Shown: piece by piece, positions 28,411 through 37,149 of the stretch
Numbering within the stretch: position 1 is the stretch's first letter
How the letters are laid out: every line of letters begins with the position of its first letter
Assembly (NCBI RefSeq): GCF_008824185.1
Contig: NZ_CP044425.1
Location: 372,001-436,000 of the forward strand
Direction of reading: 5' to 3'
DNA: 64,000 bases
Origin: Paracoccus pantotrophus
Lineage (GTDB): Bacteria > Pseudomonadota > Alphaproteobacteria > Rhodobacterales > Rhodobacteraceae
The notes under the pieces: model-generated
Seen by the model: the letters and a program-made list of their open reading frames with translations, nothing else
Told to the model about the DNA's origin: nothing
Databases searched by the model: none
Made by a program: the position numbers and the translations under genes

Positions 28411-29616
28411 TCAAACGCGTTCGAGGATCAGCGCGATGCCCTGCCCCACGCCGATGCACATGGTGCAAAGCGCATAGCGCCCGCCGGTGCGATGCAGCTG
28501 ATACATCGCCGTCGTCACAAGCCGGGCCCCCGACATGCCAAGCGGGTGGCCAAGCGCGATGGCACCGCCGTTCGGATTCACATGGGCGGCATCGTCGGGC
28601 AGGCCAAGGTCGCGCAAGGTCGCCAGCGCCTGGCTGGCGAAGGCCTCGTTCAATTCTATCACATCCATCTGCTCGATGGTCAGTCCCGCGCGCGCCAGCA
28701 CCTTTTTTGCCGCCGGCGCCGGGCCGATGCCCATGATCCGGGGCTCGACGCCGGCCGCGGCCATGGCAACGATGCGTGCCTTGGGCGTCAGGCCGTGGCG
28801 CTTCGCGGCCTCGCCCGACAGGATCGCCAGCGCCGCGGCGCCGTCGTTGACGCCCGAGGCATTGCCGGCCGTCACCGTCAGGTCAGGGCCGTTCACGCCC
28901 TTCAGCTTGGCCAGCACCTCGGCCGTGGTGCCGGGGCGCGGATGCTCGTCGGTGTCGAAGACCACCGGCTCGCCCTTTTTCTGCGGTATGGTGACGGGCA
29001 CGATCTCGTCGGCAAAGACGCCGGCCTTCTGCGCCGCTTCCCAACGGGCTTGGCTGCGGGCGGCAAAGGCGTCCTGGTCGGCGCGGCTGACGGCGAAATC
29101 GGCGGCGACGTTGTCGGCGGTCTGCGGCATCGAATCGATGCCGTATCGCGCCTTCATCGCCGGGTTGACGAAGCGCCAGCCGATGGTGGTGTCATAGACC
29201 GCATTGGCGCGGGAAAAGGCGCTTTCCGCCTTGGGCATCACGAAGGGCGCGCGGGTCATGCTTTCGACGCCGCCGGCGATGACGAAATCGCAATCGCCCG
29301 CCTTGATCGCCCGCGCCGCCATGCCGACCGCATCCATGCCCGAGCCGCAAAGCCGGTTCACCGTGGTTCCCGGCACGCCGATGGGCATGCCCGCCAGCAG
29401 CACCGCCATGCGGCCCACGTTGCGGTTGTCCTCGCCCGCCTGGTTGGCGCAGCCATAGATCAGGTCATCGACCGCCGCCCAGTCCACGCCGGGGTTGCGC
29501 TCCATCAGCGCCTTCAGCGGCACCGCGGCCAGGTCGTCCGCCCGGACCGAGGCCAGCGCCCCGCCATAGCGGCCGATCGGCGTGCGCACCGCGTCACAGA
29601 TGAAGGCGTCCTGCAT
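28411..29616 (-). CDS. paaJ: 3-oxoadipyl-CoA / 3-oxo-5,6-dehydrosuberyl-CoA thiolase
   Basis: 401 residues. Thiolase that removes acetyl-CoA from 3-oxo-5,6-dehydrosuberyl-CoA and from 3-oxoadipyl-CoA in the phenylacetate pathway. Active-site Cys90 is in NRLCGSGMDAV, the His block is GGAIALGHPLGMSG and the second Cys is in CTMCIGVGQG. ATG 29616 follows SD AGGGGAGAG. It is the first gene of the minus-strand paa operon, directly behind the operator at 29659-29672. A paralogue, pcaF, is encoded at 44498-45697. Confidence 0.93.
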   Translation of the reverse strand: MQDAFICDAVRTPIGRYGGALASVRADDLAAVPLKALMERNPGVDWAAVDDLIYGCANQAGEDNRNVGRMAVLLAGMPIGVPGTTVNRLCGSGMDAVGMAARAIKAGDCDFVIAGGVESMTRAPFVMPKAESAFSRANAVYDTTIGWRFVNPAMKARYGIDSMPQTADNVAADFAVSRADQDAFAARSQARWEAAQKAGVFADEIVPVTIPQKKGEPVVFDTDEHPRPGTTAEVLAKLKGVNGPDLTVTAGNASGVNDGAAALAILSGEAAKRHGLTPKARIVAMAAAGVEPRIMGIGPAPAAKKVLARAGLTIEQMDVIELNEAFASQALATLRDLGLPDDAAHVNPNGGAIALGHPLGMSGARLVTTAMYQLHRTGGRYALCTMCIGVGQGIALILERV

Positions 29617-29658
29617 GCTCTCTCCCCTTTTTGGCAACGGCCGATGATTCTCCAATTC

Positions 29659-29672
29659 ACCGACCGGTTGGT
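29659..29672. promoter_or_regulatory. Palindromic operator before the paa operon
   Basis: ACCGACCGGTTGGT is a near-perfect inverted repeat (only one arm position mismatched), 43 bp before paaJ in an AT-rich gap. It resembles the sites of TetR-type PaaR regulators. A related sequence lies before the penicillin acylase gene at 33161-33174. paaX, encoded divergently from nothing here but next to this gap, could alternatively use a different site. Confidence 0.65.
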
Positions 29673-29759
29673 CAACTTATACAATCCAAAACATCACAAA
29701 GAAAGAAAAATTTGGTCAGTCGTGTGATGTTTTGGGGCGCAAAAAATAATCCGTTCTTC

Positions 29760-30599
29760 TCAACTTGTTGTGCGGGACAGGTCGGCCAGCCTCGCCTCGC
29801 TTTCCGCGGTCTTTTCCGGCAGGAGGCCGTCGCTGCCTTCGAATTGCGCCCCGATCCAGCGTTCCGCCGCCGGGGAAAGCTGGCGATAGAGGCGGCGGAA
29901 CAGCGCCCGCGCCTCGTGCCCTTTCCAGTCCGGCGGCAGGGCGGCCTGCGGCAGGCGGGGGTCGCGCAGCAGCACGCCGCGATAGTCATGCACCAAGAGC
30001 AGCCGCGCGATCAGCGCCATCTCGTCCGACAGCGCCGCGCCCGCCTCGGCCAGCGGCGCAAAGCGCGCCAGCATGTCGAGATAACGCTGATGCAGCACCG
30101 AGAGATCCCAGAACTGCCCGATCCGGCCCAGTTCGGGCGGGTCCGGGGCACGAAAGACCAGCGCGCCTTCCGGCAGCGGCTGGCCGCGGTCGGGCCGGAT
30201 GAAGACCGCGCCGCCCATATGGCCCATGCGCTGGTGGCGGGCCTCGTCCTCGGTCAGGTCCGGGGCGTGCAGGATCTGCCAGCCCTGCGCCGGCACCTCG
30301 GCCTTGTAGAGCAACCCCGCCGCCTGGTCGAACTCCCGCTGGGCCGAGGCGTCCAGCCGGTAGTAGCTGCGCCGCCCCAGCCGCTCGCCGCGCAGCCGGT
30401 GGGCGGCGACCAGGCGCGAGACGGCGGTGCGCACCAGCGATTCGCTGATGCCGACCCGCTCGCAGACCTCGATCAGCGTGCCGGTCCACAAGACGCCGCC
30501 GCGCGGCACCACCACGTCGCCATAGACGGTGACGATGAAGGCGGCCGAACGCAGCGCCATCCCCTGCAATATCCCGTCGATCAGCCCGCGCTCGGCCAT
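29760..30599 (-). CDS. paaX: PaaX-family transcriptional regulator of phenylacetate genes
   Basis: About 279 residues from the Met at 30599 (MAERGLIDGIL); a Met at 30614 is also possible. The N-terminal winged helix includes FIVTVYGDVVVPRGG and SESLVRTAVSRLVAA, followed by the PaaX-specific middle and C-terminal domains (QGWQILHAPDLTEDE, LLLVHDYRGVLLRDPRLP). In characterised bacteria PaaX is a repressor released by phenylacetyl-CoA. It lies between the penicillin acylase and paaJ on the same strand, leaving about 140 bp before paaJ for the operon promoter. Confidence 0.92.
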   Translation of the reverse strand: MAERGLIDGILQGMALRSAAFIVTVYGDVVVPRGGVLWTGTLIEVCERVGISESLVRTAVSRLVAAHRLRGERLGRRSYYRLDASAQREFDQAAGLLYKAEVPAQGWQILHAPDLTEDEARHQRMGHMGGAVFIRPDRGQPLPEGALVFRAPDPPELGRIGQFWDLSVLHQRYLDMLARFAPLAEAGAALSDEMALIARLLLVHDYRGVLLRDPRLPQAALPPDWKGHEARALFRRLYRQLSPAAERWIGAQFEGSDGLLPEKTAESEARLADLSRTTS

Positions 30600-30731
30600 T
30601 CCGCCCTGCCGCATGTTTCCCCGCCATCCGCCGCCGCTGCCATAGAAGCCGGGAAAGCGGTCATGCGCAATGCGGCTTGCCCCAGCATCGGGCGCGGAGG
30701 CCGGCCACCCGTCGCGATGGCCGGCCGGGCC

Positions 30732-33104
30732 TTACCGCGGGACGGCGATGGTCTCGCGCGACACGGCGGCCGCTTCGACCTCATCGCGGGTCAGCGCCTG
30801 CGGGCGGCAATCGAAGCCCTCGTAAAGCGCCAACTGGTCCTCGTAATGCGGGGAAGCCTCGCCCGAGGGGCCGATGAAGCCGCTCTGGCCCGGCGGGGTC
30901 ACGGCGCAGAACTCGGCCTTGCCGTCGCGGAAGGTGATCCGGTTGTTCTCGGTGCCGCGGTTCATCGCGGTGCCGATGGCGCGGACCTCGTCCTCGCCGG
31001 CCTGCGGGATGCCCAGGTAGTTGCTGGTCTCGAACACGTGCTGCTTGATCTCGATGCGCCAGTCGGCCGGCTCCTGGCTGCCGAACCTGTCGGCCAGCCG
31101 CGCCGCGGCCTTGTCCAGCGAGGCAAGGATGATCTCCTTGCGGCCGGCCGCGTCGGCGCCGTTGAAGAAATCATGGGTCTGCGGCACGCCGGCCCGCTCG
31201 CCCAGCAGCGCGTTGTGCAGCATCTGCGCGGCGCGCGAGATGCGGTTGTACAGGATCGCCGGCGGGATCGCCGGGCTGTCGTCGCGCAGCACGTCCTCGA
31301 CCATCACGTCCAGCCAGGCCTGGAACAGCCCCACCGCCGGGCTGGTCGCGCGGCCGTCCTCGGCCCGGATCTGCTGCCCGTCCCAGTTGCGCAGGATCTC
31401 GACCAGTTCGGCGCGCTGGCTTTGCGGGTCGATGCCCTCGGCCGCATCGAGGATGAAGGGCAGGAAATAGCGCGCGTTGATGTCGAGAAAGCTGATCTCG
31501 CGGTTGATGTTCCACACCTCCTCGGGTGTCAGCTTGTCCTTGGCGTCGAGCCGCGCGGTGATCTCGACCACACGGTCGGCGCTGCCCCAGGGCGTGGCCT
31601 CGAAATTCGCGGCATCGCCCTTGGCCGAGCGGTTGTTCCAGTTCGCGATCCAGCCCTGGCTGGGGTTATAGGCCTTGGGCGCATCGGCAAAGGGCCGCAC
31701 GCCCTGCCAGTCGTCCTTGCCCGGCCGGGCCGGAAGCCGCTGGTCATGGCCTTCGGCGCGGACGGGGACATGGCCGGGCGAGACATAGCCGATATTGCCG
31801 TCCCGGTCAGCGTAATACCAGTTGATCGTGGTCGCGACCTTTTCCGCCTGGTCCAGCCATTCCTGGTAATTCTGCGCCTTGGTCGAGTTCACCCAGGCCA
31901 TGAGGGTCGAGATCTCCTGCCCCTTCCAGGCGCGGTTGAAGGCATAGGCGGTCGCCGTTTCGGGATCGATCTGGCCGACCACGCCGTAATCGCTTTCCCA
32001 GACCGTGGTCTCGACCTCGGGCTGGCCCTTGACGCGGAAGGTCTCGCGGCGGGCCGTCATCTCCTTCCAGCTGTCGTGGGCGCGGTATTGCCGCGGATTC
32101 TCGGGGTTCAGCTCCAGCCGGTAATAGTCGTTCACGTCGCGCGGCCCGGCGGTGGCGCCCCAGGCGATGGTGCCGTTGGTGCCGAACAGGACGTTGGGCA
32201 CGGCAAAGGGCGTGTTGCCGGTCAGGTCGAACCCCGCGCCGTGCAGCCCGATGCTGAAGACATAGGACGGGTTGAAATTGCCGAATTGCGGGCCGTTGAT
32301 CAGGATGGTGCTGCCGTCGGTGGTCTTTTGCGGCCCGGCGATCCACAGGTTGCTGGCACGCGGGCGCTCATCATCGCCGGGCAGCGCGCCGGCGTGCAGC
32401 AATTCGGCAAAGCCGCTGGCGGAAGGCGGGGTCAGCCCGGCCTTGCGCTGGTATTGCTCGCCCTCGGGCACGGTGGTCGGGGCCAGCGGATCTTCGTCCC
32501 AGAACATCTGGTCGAAAACTGCGCGCGCCTGTTCGGCGCCGAATTGCGCCTCCAGCTCGGCCAGCGTCCTGGCATTGGCCAATTCGGAACTGTAGCCCGA
32601 AAAGCGGCCGGCCATGGTCCCGACATAGATCATCGCCACGTCGAACTCGGTCCAGCGGCGGGGCTTGAAGCCGAAATCGTTGAACTGCCTGGGCATCAGC
32701 TCGGCCGGTTCGGCCAGAACCCGGTCCACCCACAGGTTGAAGCCCGCCGCGTAGCCGCGCAGGATGTCGCGCTCCTCCGGCGCCAGCGCCTCGATCTGGC
32801 GGCGGATCTCGGCATGGTCGAACATGGCCCGGGTCTGGATATCGAAGGGCAGCCGCTCGATGCCCAGCACCTCGGCCACCTCGCCCAGGACCGAGCGCCG
32901 CGCCATCTCCATCTGGAACAGCCGGTCCTGCGCCACGCTGTAGCCGAAGCCCGCGTAAAGCCCATGCACGTCGTCGGCATAGACATGCGGCACGCCCCAG
33001 TTGTCGCGGATGATCTCGACCCTTGTGTCGGCCAGGGCCGGACAGGCCAGAAGGGCAGAAAGGCCGGCCGACAGCAGCAGGCGGCCAAACGAAGACCTGA
33101 ACAT
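30732..33104 (-). CDS. Periplasmic penicillin G acylase-like Ntn hydrolase
   Basis: 790 residues with a signal peptide (about 1-26, ending ALA). Penicillin acylases are made as precursors that cut themselves so that the beta-chain begins with the catalytic Ser. Here Ser251 starts SNLWIAGPQKTTDG, followed by INGPQFGNFNP and IGLHGAGFDLTGNTPFAVP, a close match to Escherichia coli penicillin G acylase, including beta-Gln23, beta-Phe24, beta-Ala69 and the oxyanion region. The usual Ser at beta-67 is Ala. ATG 33104 has SD GGAGGAGA. Its likely reaction is release of phenylacetic acid from phenylacetyl amides, feeding the adjacent paa operon. AHL-acylase activity cannot be excluded. Confidence 0.9.
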   Translation of the reverse strand: MFRSSFGRLLLSAGLSALLACPALADTRVEIIRDNWGVPHVYADDVHGLYAGFGYSVAQDRLFQMEMARRSVLGEVAEVLGIERLPFDIQTRAMFDHAEIRRQIEALAPEERDILRGYAAGFNLWVDRVLAEPAELMPRQFNDFGFKPRRWTEFDVAMIYVGTMAGRFSGYSSELANARTLAELEAQFGAEQARAVFDQMFWDEDPLAPTTVPEGEQYQRKAGLTPPSASGFAELLHAGALPGDDERPRASNLWIAGPQKTTDGSTILINGPQFGNFNPSYVFSIGLHGAGFDLTGNTPFAVPNVLFGTNGTIAWGATAGPRDVNDYYRLELNPENPRQYRAHDSWKEMTARRETFRVKGQPEVETTVWESDYGVVGQIDPETATAYAFNRAWKGQEISTLMAWVNSTKAQNYQEWLDQAEKVATTINWYYADRDGNIGYVSPGHVPVRAEGHDQRLPARPGKDDWQGVRPFADAPKAYNPSQGWIANWNNRSAKGDAANFEATPWGSADRVVEITARLDAKDKLTPEEVWNINREISFLDINARYFLPFILDAAEGIDPQSQRAELVEILRNWDGQQIRAEDGRATSPAVGLFQAWLDVMVEDVLRDDSPAIPPAILYNRISRAAQMLHNALLGERAGVPQTHDFFNGADAAGRKEIILASLDKAAARLADRFGSQEPADWRIEIKQHVFETSNYLGIPQAGEDEVRAIGTAMNRGTENNRITFRDGKAEFCAVTPPGQSGFIGPSGEASPHYEDQLALYEGFDCRPQALTRDEVEAAAVSRETIAVPR

Positions 33105-33326
33105 GGTATTCTCCTCCAGGTGCAAGCGCCTCCTCCGGCGCGTGGCAAGGCTTATCGTTAACCGTTCGGTCGGTCAATTAATTAGGGATGCCCGCTCAGC
33201 CGGCCGGCAGGGGATCGGGCCGTTCACGCGATTGTCAGCGCCGACCGCCGCAGGCTGGCCGATCATGGTGGGGCGGCCGCCACGGCCCGCGGCAGTCCCG
33301 ACCAACATTTCCCAAAGAGGTCCGAC
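33105..33326. other. Divergent promoter region of the acylase and DUF6152 genes
   Basis: 222 bp between divergent genes. It contains the AT-rich element TCAATTAATTA at 33173-33183 next to the operator-like ACCGTTCGGTCGGT. The part nearer the DUF6152 gene is GC-rich and I see no further signals. Confidence 0.5.
33161..33174. promoter_or_regulatory. Operator-like site before the penicillin acylase gene
   Basis: On the minus strand it reads ACCGACCGAACGGT and matches the paa operator (ACCGACCGGTTGGT) at 11 of 14 positions. Matching flanks (TTG/C before, TAAC or CAAC after) extend the similarity. It lies 57 bp before the acylase start. Shared control of the two units by one regulator is an inference. 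Confidence 0.55.
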
Positions 33327-33713
33327 ATGCAGAATCACGCCCGCATCCTTCCCTCGATCATGCTCGCCGCTGCGCTGACGCTGGGCGCCGCACCCCTGCT
33401 TGCGCATCACGGCTGGTCATGGGCCGAGGGCGAACAGACGACGCTGGAAGGAACCGTCGAAAGCGTCTCGATGAACCCGCCCCATCCTACGATCCAGGTC
33501 CGCGATGCCCAGGGCACCGTCTGGCAGGTCGACCTGGGCAATCCCAACCAGACCGCCCGTTCGGGCTTTACCGCCGACACGGCAGGGCCCGGCGATGCGA
33601 TCACGGTGATCGGCAATCGCAACCAGGATCAAAGCGCGCATATGAAGGCCGTCCGCATCGTGATCGACGGGCAGAATTACGACATGTATCCCGAGCGTAT
33701 CCAGGCGGACTAA
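33327..33713 (+). CDS. DUF6152-type exported OB-fold protein
   Basis: 128 residues with a signal peptide (1-26, ending LLA) and a mature start HHGWSWAE, typical of the DUF6152 family. The mature domain looks like a small OB-fold (TLEGTVESVSMNPPHPTIQV). The function is unknown. It is followed 5 bp later by a membrane protein gene (GTG start), and the two families are often paired, so a membrane complex with a periplasmic partner is plausible. Confidence 0.75.
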   Translation: MQNHARILPSIMLAAALTLGAAPLLAHHGWSWAEGEQTTLEGTVESVSMNPPHPTIQVRDAQGTVWQVDLGNPNQTARSGFTADTAGPGDAITVIGNRNQDQSAHMKAVRIVIDGQNYDMYPERIQAD

Positions 33714-33718
33714 GGCCC

Positions 33719-34192
33719 GTGCAGGAACTCGCGGCCTGGGCCGAGGGCACCGCGCTGGCGGCGGCGCTGCGCCGGTCGGGCCATCTCTATATGGTGGTGA
33801 ACGCCACGCATATCCTGGGCGTCGCGCTGCTCTTGGGCGCGATCGTTCCGCTGGACCTGCGCCTTGTCGGGATCGTCCGCGGCGGCGCGCTGCGCGTGCT
33901 GGCGCCCTTTCTGTCGCGCGCGGCGGGGATGGGGCTGGCCATCACCCTTGCGACCGGGCCGGTCCTGTGGTCGGTCGCGGCCCGCGACTACCTGGCCAAT
34001 GCCGCCTTTCGCTGGAAAATCGCGCTGATCGCGCTTGGCCTTCTGGTCGTCGCCCTGCAACATGCCGGCAAGGGTTGGCGACAGGCCGTCGAGACCGGGA
34101 CGCCCGGCCTGGATGCCCGTATCCTGGCGGCGCTTTCGCTGGCGATCTGGCTGTCCGTGCTGCTGGCGGGGCGCTGGATCGGCTTTCTGTGA
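33719..34192 (+). CDS. Small integral membrane protein (DUF6644-like)
   Basis: 157 residues with four predicted membrane helices (about 20-40, 65-85, 95-115 and 137-155). HLYMVVNATHILGVALLLGA resembles cytochrome b561-like or DUF6644 proteins, with a conserved His in an early helix that could bind haem. GTG 33719 was chosen because it gives the correct N-terminus 5 bp after the DUF6152 gene. Role unknown; probably works with the exported protein encoded just before it. Confidence 0.68.
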   Translation: MQELAAWAEGTALAAALRRSGHLYMVVNATHILGVALLLGAIVPLDLRLVGIVRGGALRVLAPFLSRAAGMGLAITLATGPVLWSVAARDYLANAAFRWKIALIALGLLVVALQHAGKGWRQAVETGTPGLDARILAALSLAIWLSVLLAGRWIGFL

Positions 34193-34454
34193 CGGCGCGC
34201 GGCAGGATCGGGAATCCCTGAAACGCCGGTATTGGACGGGCCGACGCGCCCTCGCCGGACCTGCCGTCCATACGGGCCGGCCCCCTGGATGCGATCCGCA
34301 GAGATATAACCCAAGGGCATATTTCTGCGCGACCATGCGATAATATGGCAACCTTACCCGAGATAGAGTGCCGCTTCAGGACGCTTGCCGCAAGCGCCGG
34401 TCGGAGGAGGGCCGGACCCGCAACGGCATGCGGCGGATCATGGGAGGTTTGGCA

Positions 34455-35720
34455 ATGCTCAACAGACGGACATTCATCGCCTCGGGCTCGGCCCTGGCCG
34501 GGCTGGGGCTGGCGCGCCCGGCACTGGCGCAGCGCAAGGCGATCAGGATCGGCTATGTCAGCCCGCAGACCGGGCCGCTTTCGGCCTTTTCCGCCGCGGA
34601 CGATTTCATGGTCCGGCAGTTCCTGGCCGCGGCGCCGGGGCTTGGCCTCGATGCCGAGGTCATCGTCAAGGACAGCCAGTCCAATCCCAACCGCGCCGCC
34701 GAGGTGGCGCGCGAGCTGATCAGCCGCGACGAGGTGAACCTGATCCTGGTGGCATCGACCCCCGAGACGACCAACCCGGTCTGCAGCGTGGCGGAATCCG
34801 AGGAGATCCCGGTGATCTCGACCGTGGCGCCCTGGCAGCCCTGGTTCATCGGCCAGCAGGGCAACCCCGCCGATCCGGGCAGCTGGCAGGAATTCGACTA
34901 TGTCTATCACTTCTTTTGGGGGCTCGAGGACAATGTCCGGGTCTTCATGAACATGTGGGACGCCGTTCAGACCAACAAGTCCGTCGGCGCGCTGTGGCCC
35001 AACGACAGCGACGGCAATGCCTGGTCCTCGGCGGTGGGCATGCCGCCGGCGCTGGCCGCGGCCGGCTACAGGCTGACCGATCCCGGCCGCTACCAGAACC
35101 TGACCGACGATTTCAGCGCCCAGATCAGCGCCTTCAAGCAGGCGCAGGCCGAGATCCTGGTCGGCATCCCGATCCCGCCGGATTTCACCACCTTCTGGAC
35201 CCAGGCCCGGCAGCAGGGCTACCGGCCCAAGCTGGTTTCGGTCGCCAAGGCGTTGCTGTTCCCCGAAAGCGTCGCCGCGCTTGGCGAGCTGGGCGACAAC
35301 CTGACCGCCGAGGTCTGGTGGTCGCCGCAGCACCCGTTCCGCTCGTCGCTGACCGGGCAGAGCGCAGGCGAACTGGCCGGCGATTTCGAGGCGGCGGCGA
35401 AGCGGCAATGGACCCAGCCCGCCGGCTTCGTCCATGCGCAGTTCGAGGTCGCCGCCGACGCCATCCGCCGCACGGACGACCCGACCGACGGCGATGCGCT
35501 GGCCGAGGCCATCGCCGCCACCGATCTGCAAACCGTGGTCGGCCGCGTCGCCTGGGGACAGGAGAACGTGCCCGAATTCGCCCGCAGGAACGTCGCCAAG
35601 ACGCCGCTGGTCGGCGGGCAATGGCGCCGCATGCAGGACGGCAGCTTCGACCTGGTGATCGTCGAGAACGCTCTCGCATCCCAGATCCCGCTGGGCGACA
35701 GCCTCCGGACCTTGGCGTGA
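34455..35720 (+). CDS. Branched-chain-type ABC transporter substrate-binding protein
   Basis: 421 residues, LivK/type I periplasmic binding fold with a Tat-like signal (NRRTFIASGSALAGL, cleavage after ALA near 25). The two lobes are evident from IRIGYVSPQTGPLSAFSA and SVGALWPNDSDGNAW. ATG 34455 follows SD GGGAGG. The gene heads an operon of two ATPases, two permeases, a ring-cleavage dioxygenase and a tautomerase-like protein. The ligand is therefore probably an aromatic or phenolic acid and not an amino acid. The stop overlaps the next start (TGATG). Confidence 0.88.
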   Translation: MLNRRTFIASGSALAGLGLARPALAQRKAIRIGYVSPQTGPLSAFSAADDFMVRQFLAAAPGLGLDAEVIVKDSQSNPNRAAEVARELISRDEVNLILVASTPETTNPVCSVAESEEIPVISTVAPWQPWFIGQQGNPADPGSWQEFDYVYHFFWGLEDNVRVFMNMWDAVQTNKSVGALWPNDSDGNAWSSAVGMPPALAAAGYRLTDPGRYQNLTDDFSAQISAFKQAQAEILVGIPIPPDFTTFWTQARQQGYRPKLVSVAKALLFPESVAALGELGDNLTAEVWWSPQHPFRSSLTGQSAGELAGDFEAAAKRQWTQPAGFVHAQFEVAADAIRRTDDPTDGDALAEAIAATDLQTVVGRVAWGQENVPEFARRNVAKTPLVGGQWRRMQDGSFDLVIVENALASQIPLGDSLRTLA

Positions 35721-36439
35721 TGGCCCTGCTTTCGTTGCGATCCGTGTCGAAAAGCTTCGGCGCGCTGAAGGTCACCGACGATGTCAGCTTCGATCTGCAA
35801 CCGGACGAGGCGCTTGGCATCATCGGCCCGAACGGCGCCGGGAAATCGACGCTGTTCAACCTGATCACCGGCAACCTGCGGCCCGATGCCGGGCAGATCC
35901 TGCTGGACGGGCGCGATGTCAGCGCCGATTCGGTCATGGCGCGCTGCGCGGCGGGCATCGGCCGCTCGTTCCAGATCCCGCAGCCCTTCGGCCACCTGTC
36001 GGGCTATGAAAACCTGCTGGTCGCGGCGCGGTTCGGCGGCGGGCTCGCGGCGGCCGAGGCGCCGGAATTCTGCATGGACATCCTGCGCCGCACCGGGCTG
36101 GCCGGCGTGGCCGACAGTCCCGCAGGCGGGTTGCCGCTGCTCAGCCGCAAGAGGCTGGAACTGGCGCGCGCCATGGCGACGCGGCCGCGGGTGCTGCTGC
36201 TGGACGAGATCGCCGGCGGGCTGACCGATGCCGAATGCGTCGAACTGGTCGCCACCATCCGCGCCATCCACGCCGAGGGCACCGCCATCGTCTGGATCGA
36301 GCATGTGCTGCATGCGCTCAACAGCGTCGTGAACCGGCTGATCGTACTGAATTTCGGCCGGCTGCTGATGATGGGCGATGTCCGCACGGTGATGAACGCA
36401 CCCGAGGTGCGCGAGATCTACCTGGGGGCCGAGGCATGA
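35720..36439 (+). CDS. LivG-type ABC ATPase
   Basis: 239 residues. Walker A is GPNGAGKST, Walker B RVLLLDEIAGGL and the divergent LivG-style signature is SRKRLELARAMA. The switch His is in WIEHVLHAL. It is one of the paired nucleotide-binding subunits of a branched-chain-type importer and overlaps the neighbours by TGATG and ATGA. Upstream extension of the frame only shadows the binding-protein gene. Confidence 0.9.
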   Translation: MALLSLRSVSKSFGALKVTDDVSFDLQPDEALGIIGPNGAGKSTLFNLITGNLRPDAGQILLDGRDVSADSVMARCAAGIGRSFQIPQPFGHLSGYENLLVAARFGGGLAAAEAPEFCMDILRRTGLAGVADSPAGGLPLLSRKRLELARAMATRPRVLLLDEIAGGLTDAECVELVATIRAIHAEGTAIVWIEHVLHALNSVVNRLIVLNFGRLLMMGDVRTVMNAPEVREIYLGAEA

Positions 36440-37149
36440 GCGACCCCATCCTGTCGGTGTCCGGCCTGACCGCGCATTACGGCGATTTCCAGGCGCTGTT
36501 CGGCGTCGACCTGGCGCTGGAACCGGGCGAGGTCGTCGCCATCATCGGCGCCAACGGCGCCGGCAAGACCACCCTGATGCGGGCGATCACCGGCATCGCC
36601 CGCATCAGCGCCGGCCGCGTCCGGCTGGACGGGCGCGACATCACCTGCACCGCCGCACCCGACATCCTGATGGCAGGCATCGCCATGGTGCCCGAGGGGC
36701 GGCGGCTGTTCCCCTCGCTCAGCGTCGAGGAGAACCTGCTGATCGGCGCCCATGCGCGCCGCACCGCCGGGCATTGGAACCTGGAAAGCGTCTATCGCCT
36801 GTTCCCCGCCCTGCGCGAGCGGCGCGACCATCCCGGCACGGCGCTGTCGGGCGGCCAGCAGCAGATGGTCGCCATCGGCCGGGCGCTGATGTCCAATCCG
36901 CGCGTGCTGCTCTGCGACGAACTCAGCCTCGGCCTCGCCCCGGTGGTGATCCGCGAGATCTATGCCGCCTTCCCCGAGATCCGCGCCGGCGGCGCCTCGA
37001 TCGTGGTGATCGAGCAGGACGTGGGCCAGGCGCTGAAGGTGGCCGATTACGTGCATTGCATGATGGAGGGCCGCATCACCCTGTCCGGCCGGCCGGGCGA
37101 GCTGTCGCGCGACGCCATCCACGACGCCTATTTCGGAGCGACCCACTGA
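36436..37149 (+). CDS. LivF-type ABC ATPase
   Basis: 237 residues. Walker A is GANGAGKTT, the signature LSGGQQQMVAIGRAL and Walker B RVLLCDELSLGLAP, with VVIEQDVGQAL at the switch region. It is the second ATPase of the importer. It starts in an ATGA overlap with the previous gene and its stop overlaps the permease start (TGATG). Confidence 0.9.
   Translation: MSDPILSVSGLTAHYGDFQALFGVDLALEPGEVVAIIGANGAGKTTLMRAITGIARISAGRVRLDGRDITCTAAPDILMAGIAMVPEGRRLFPSLSVEENLLIGAHARRTAGHWNLESVYRLFPALRERRDHPGTALSGGQQQMVAIGRALMSNPRVLLCDELSLGLAPVVIREIYAAFPEIRAGGASIVVIEQDVGQALKVADYVHCMMEGRITLSGRPGELSRDAIHDAYFGATH

Noticed and set aside
34270..34340. Weak dyad AACCC-AA-GGGC with ATAT flanks before the Liv operon
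   Set aside because: Symmetry is short and interrupted; could occur by chance.
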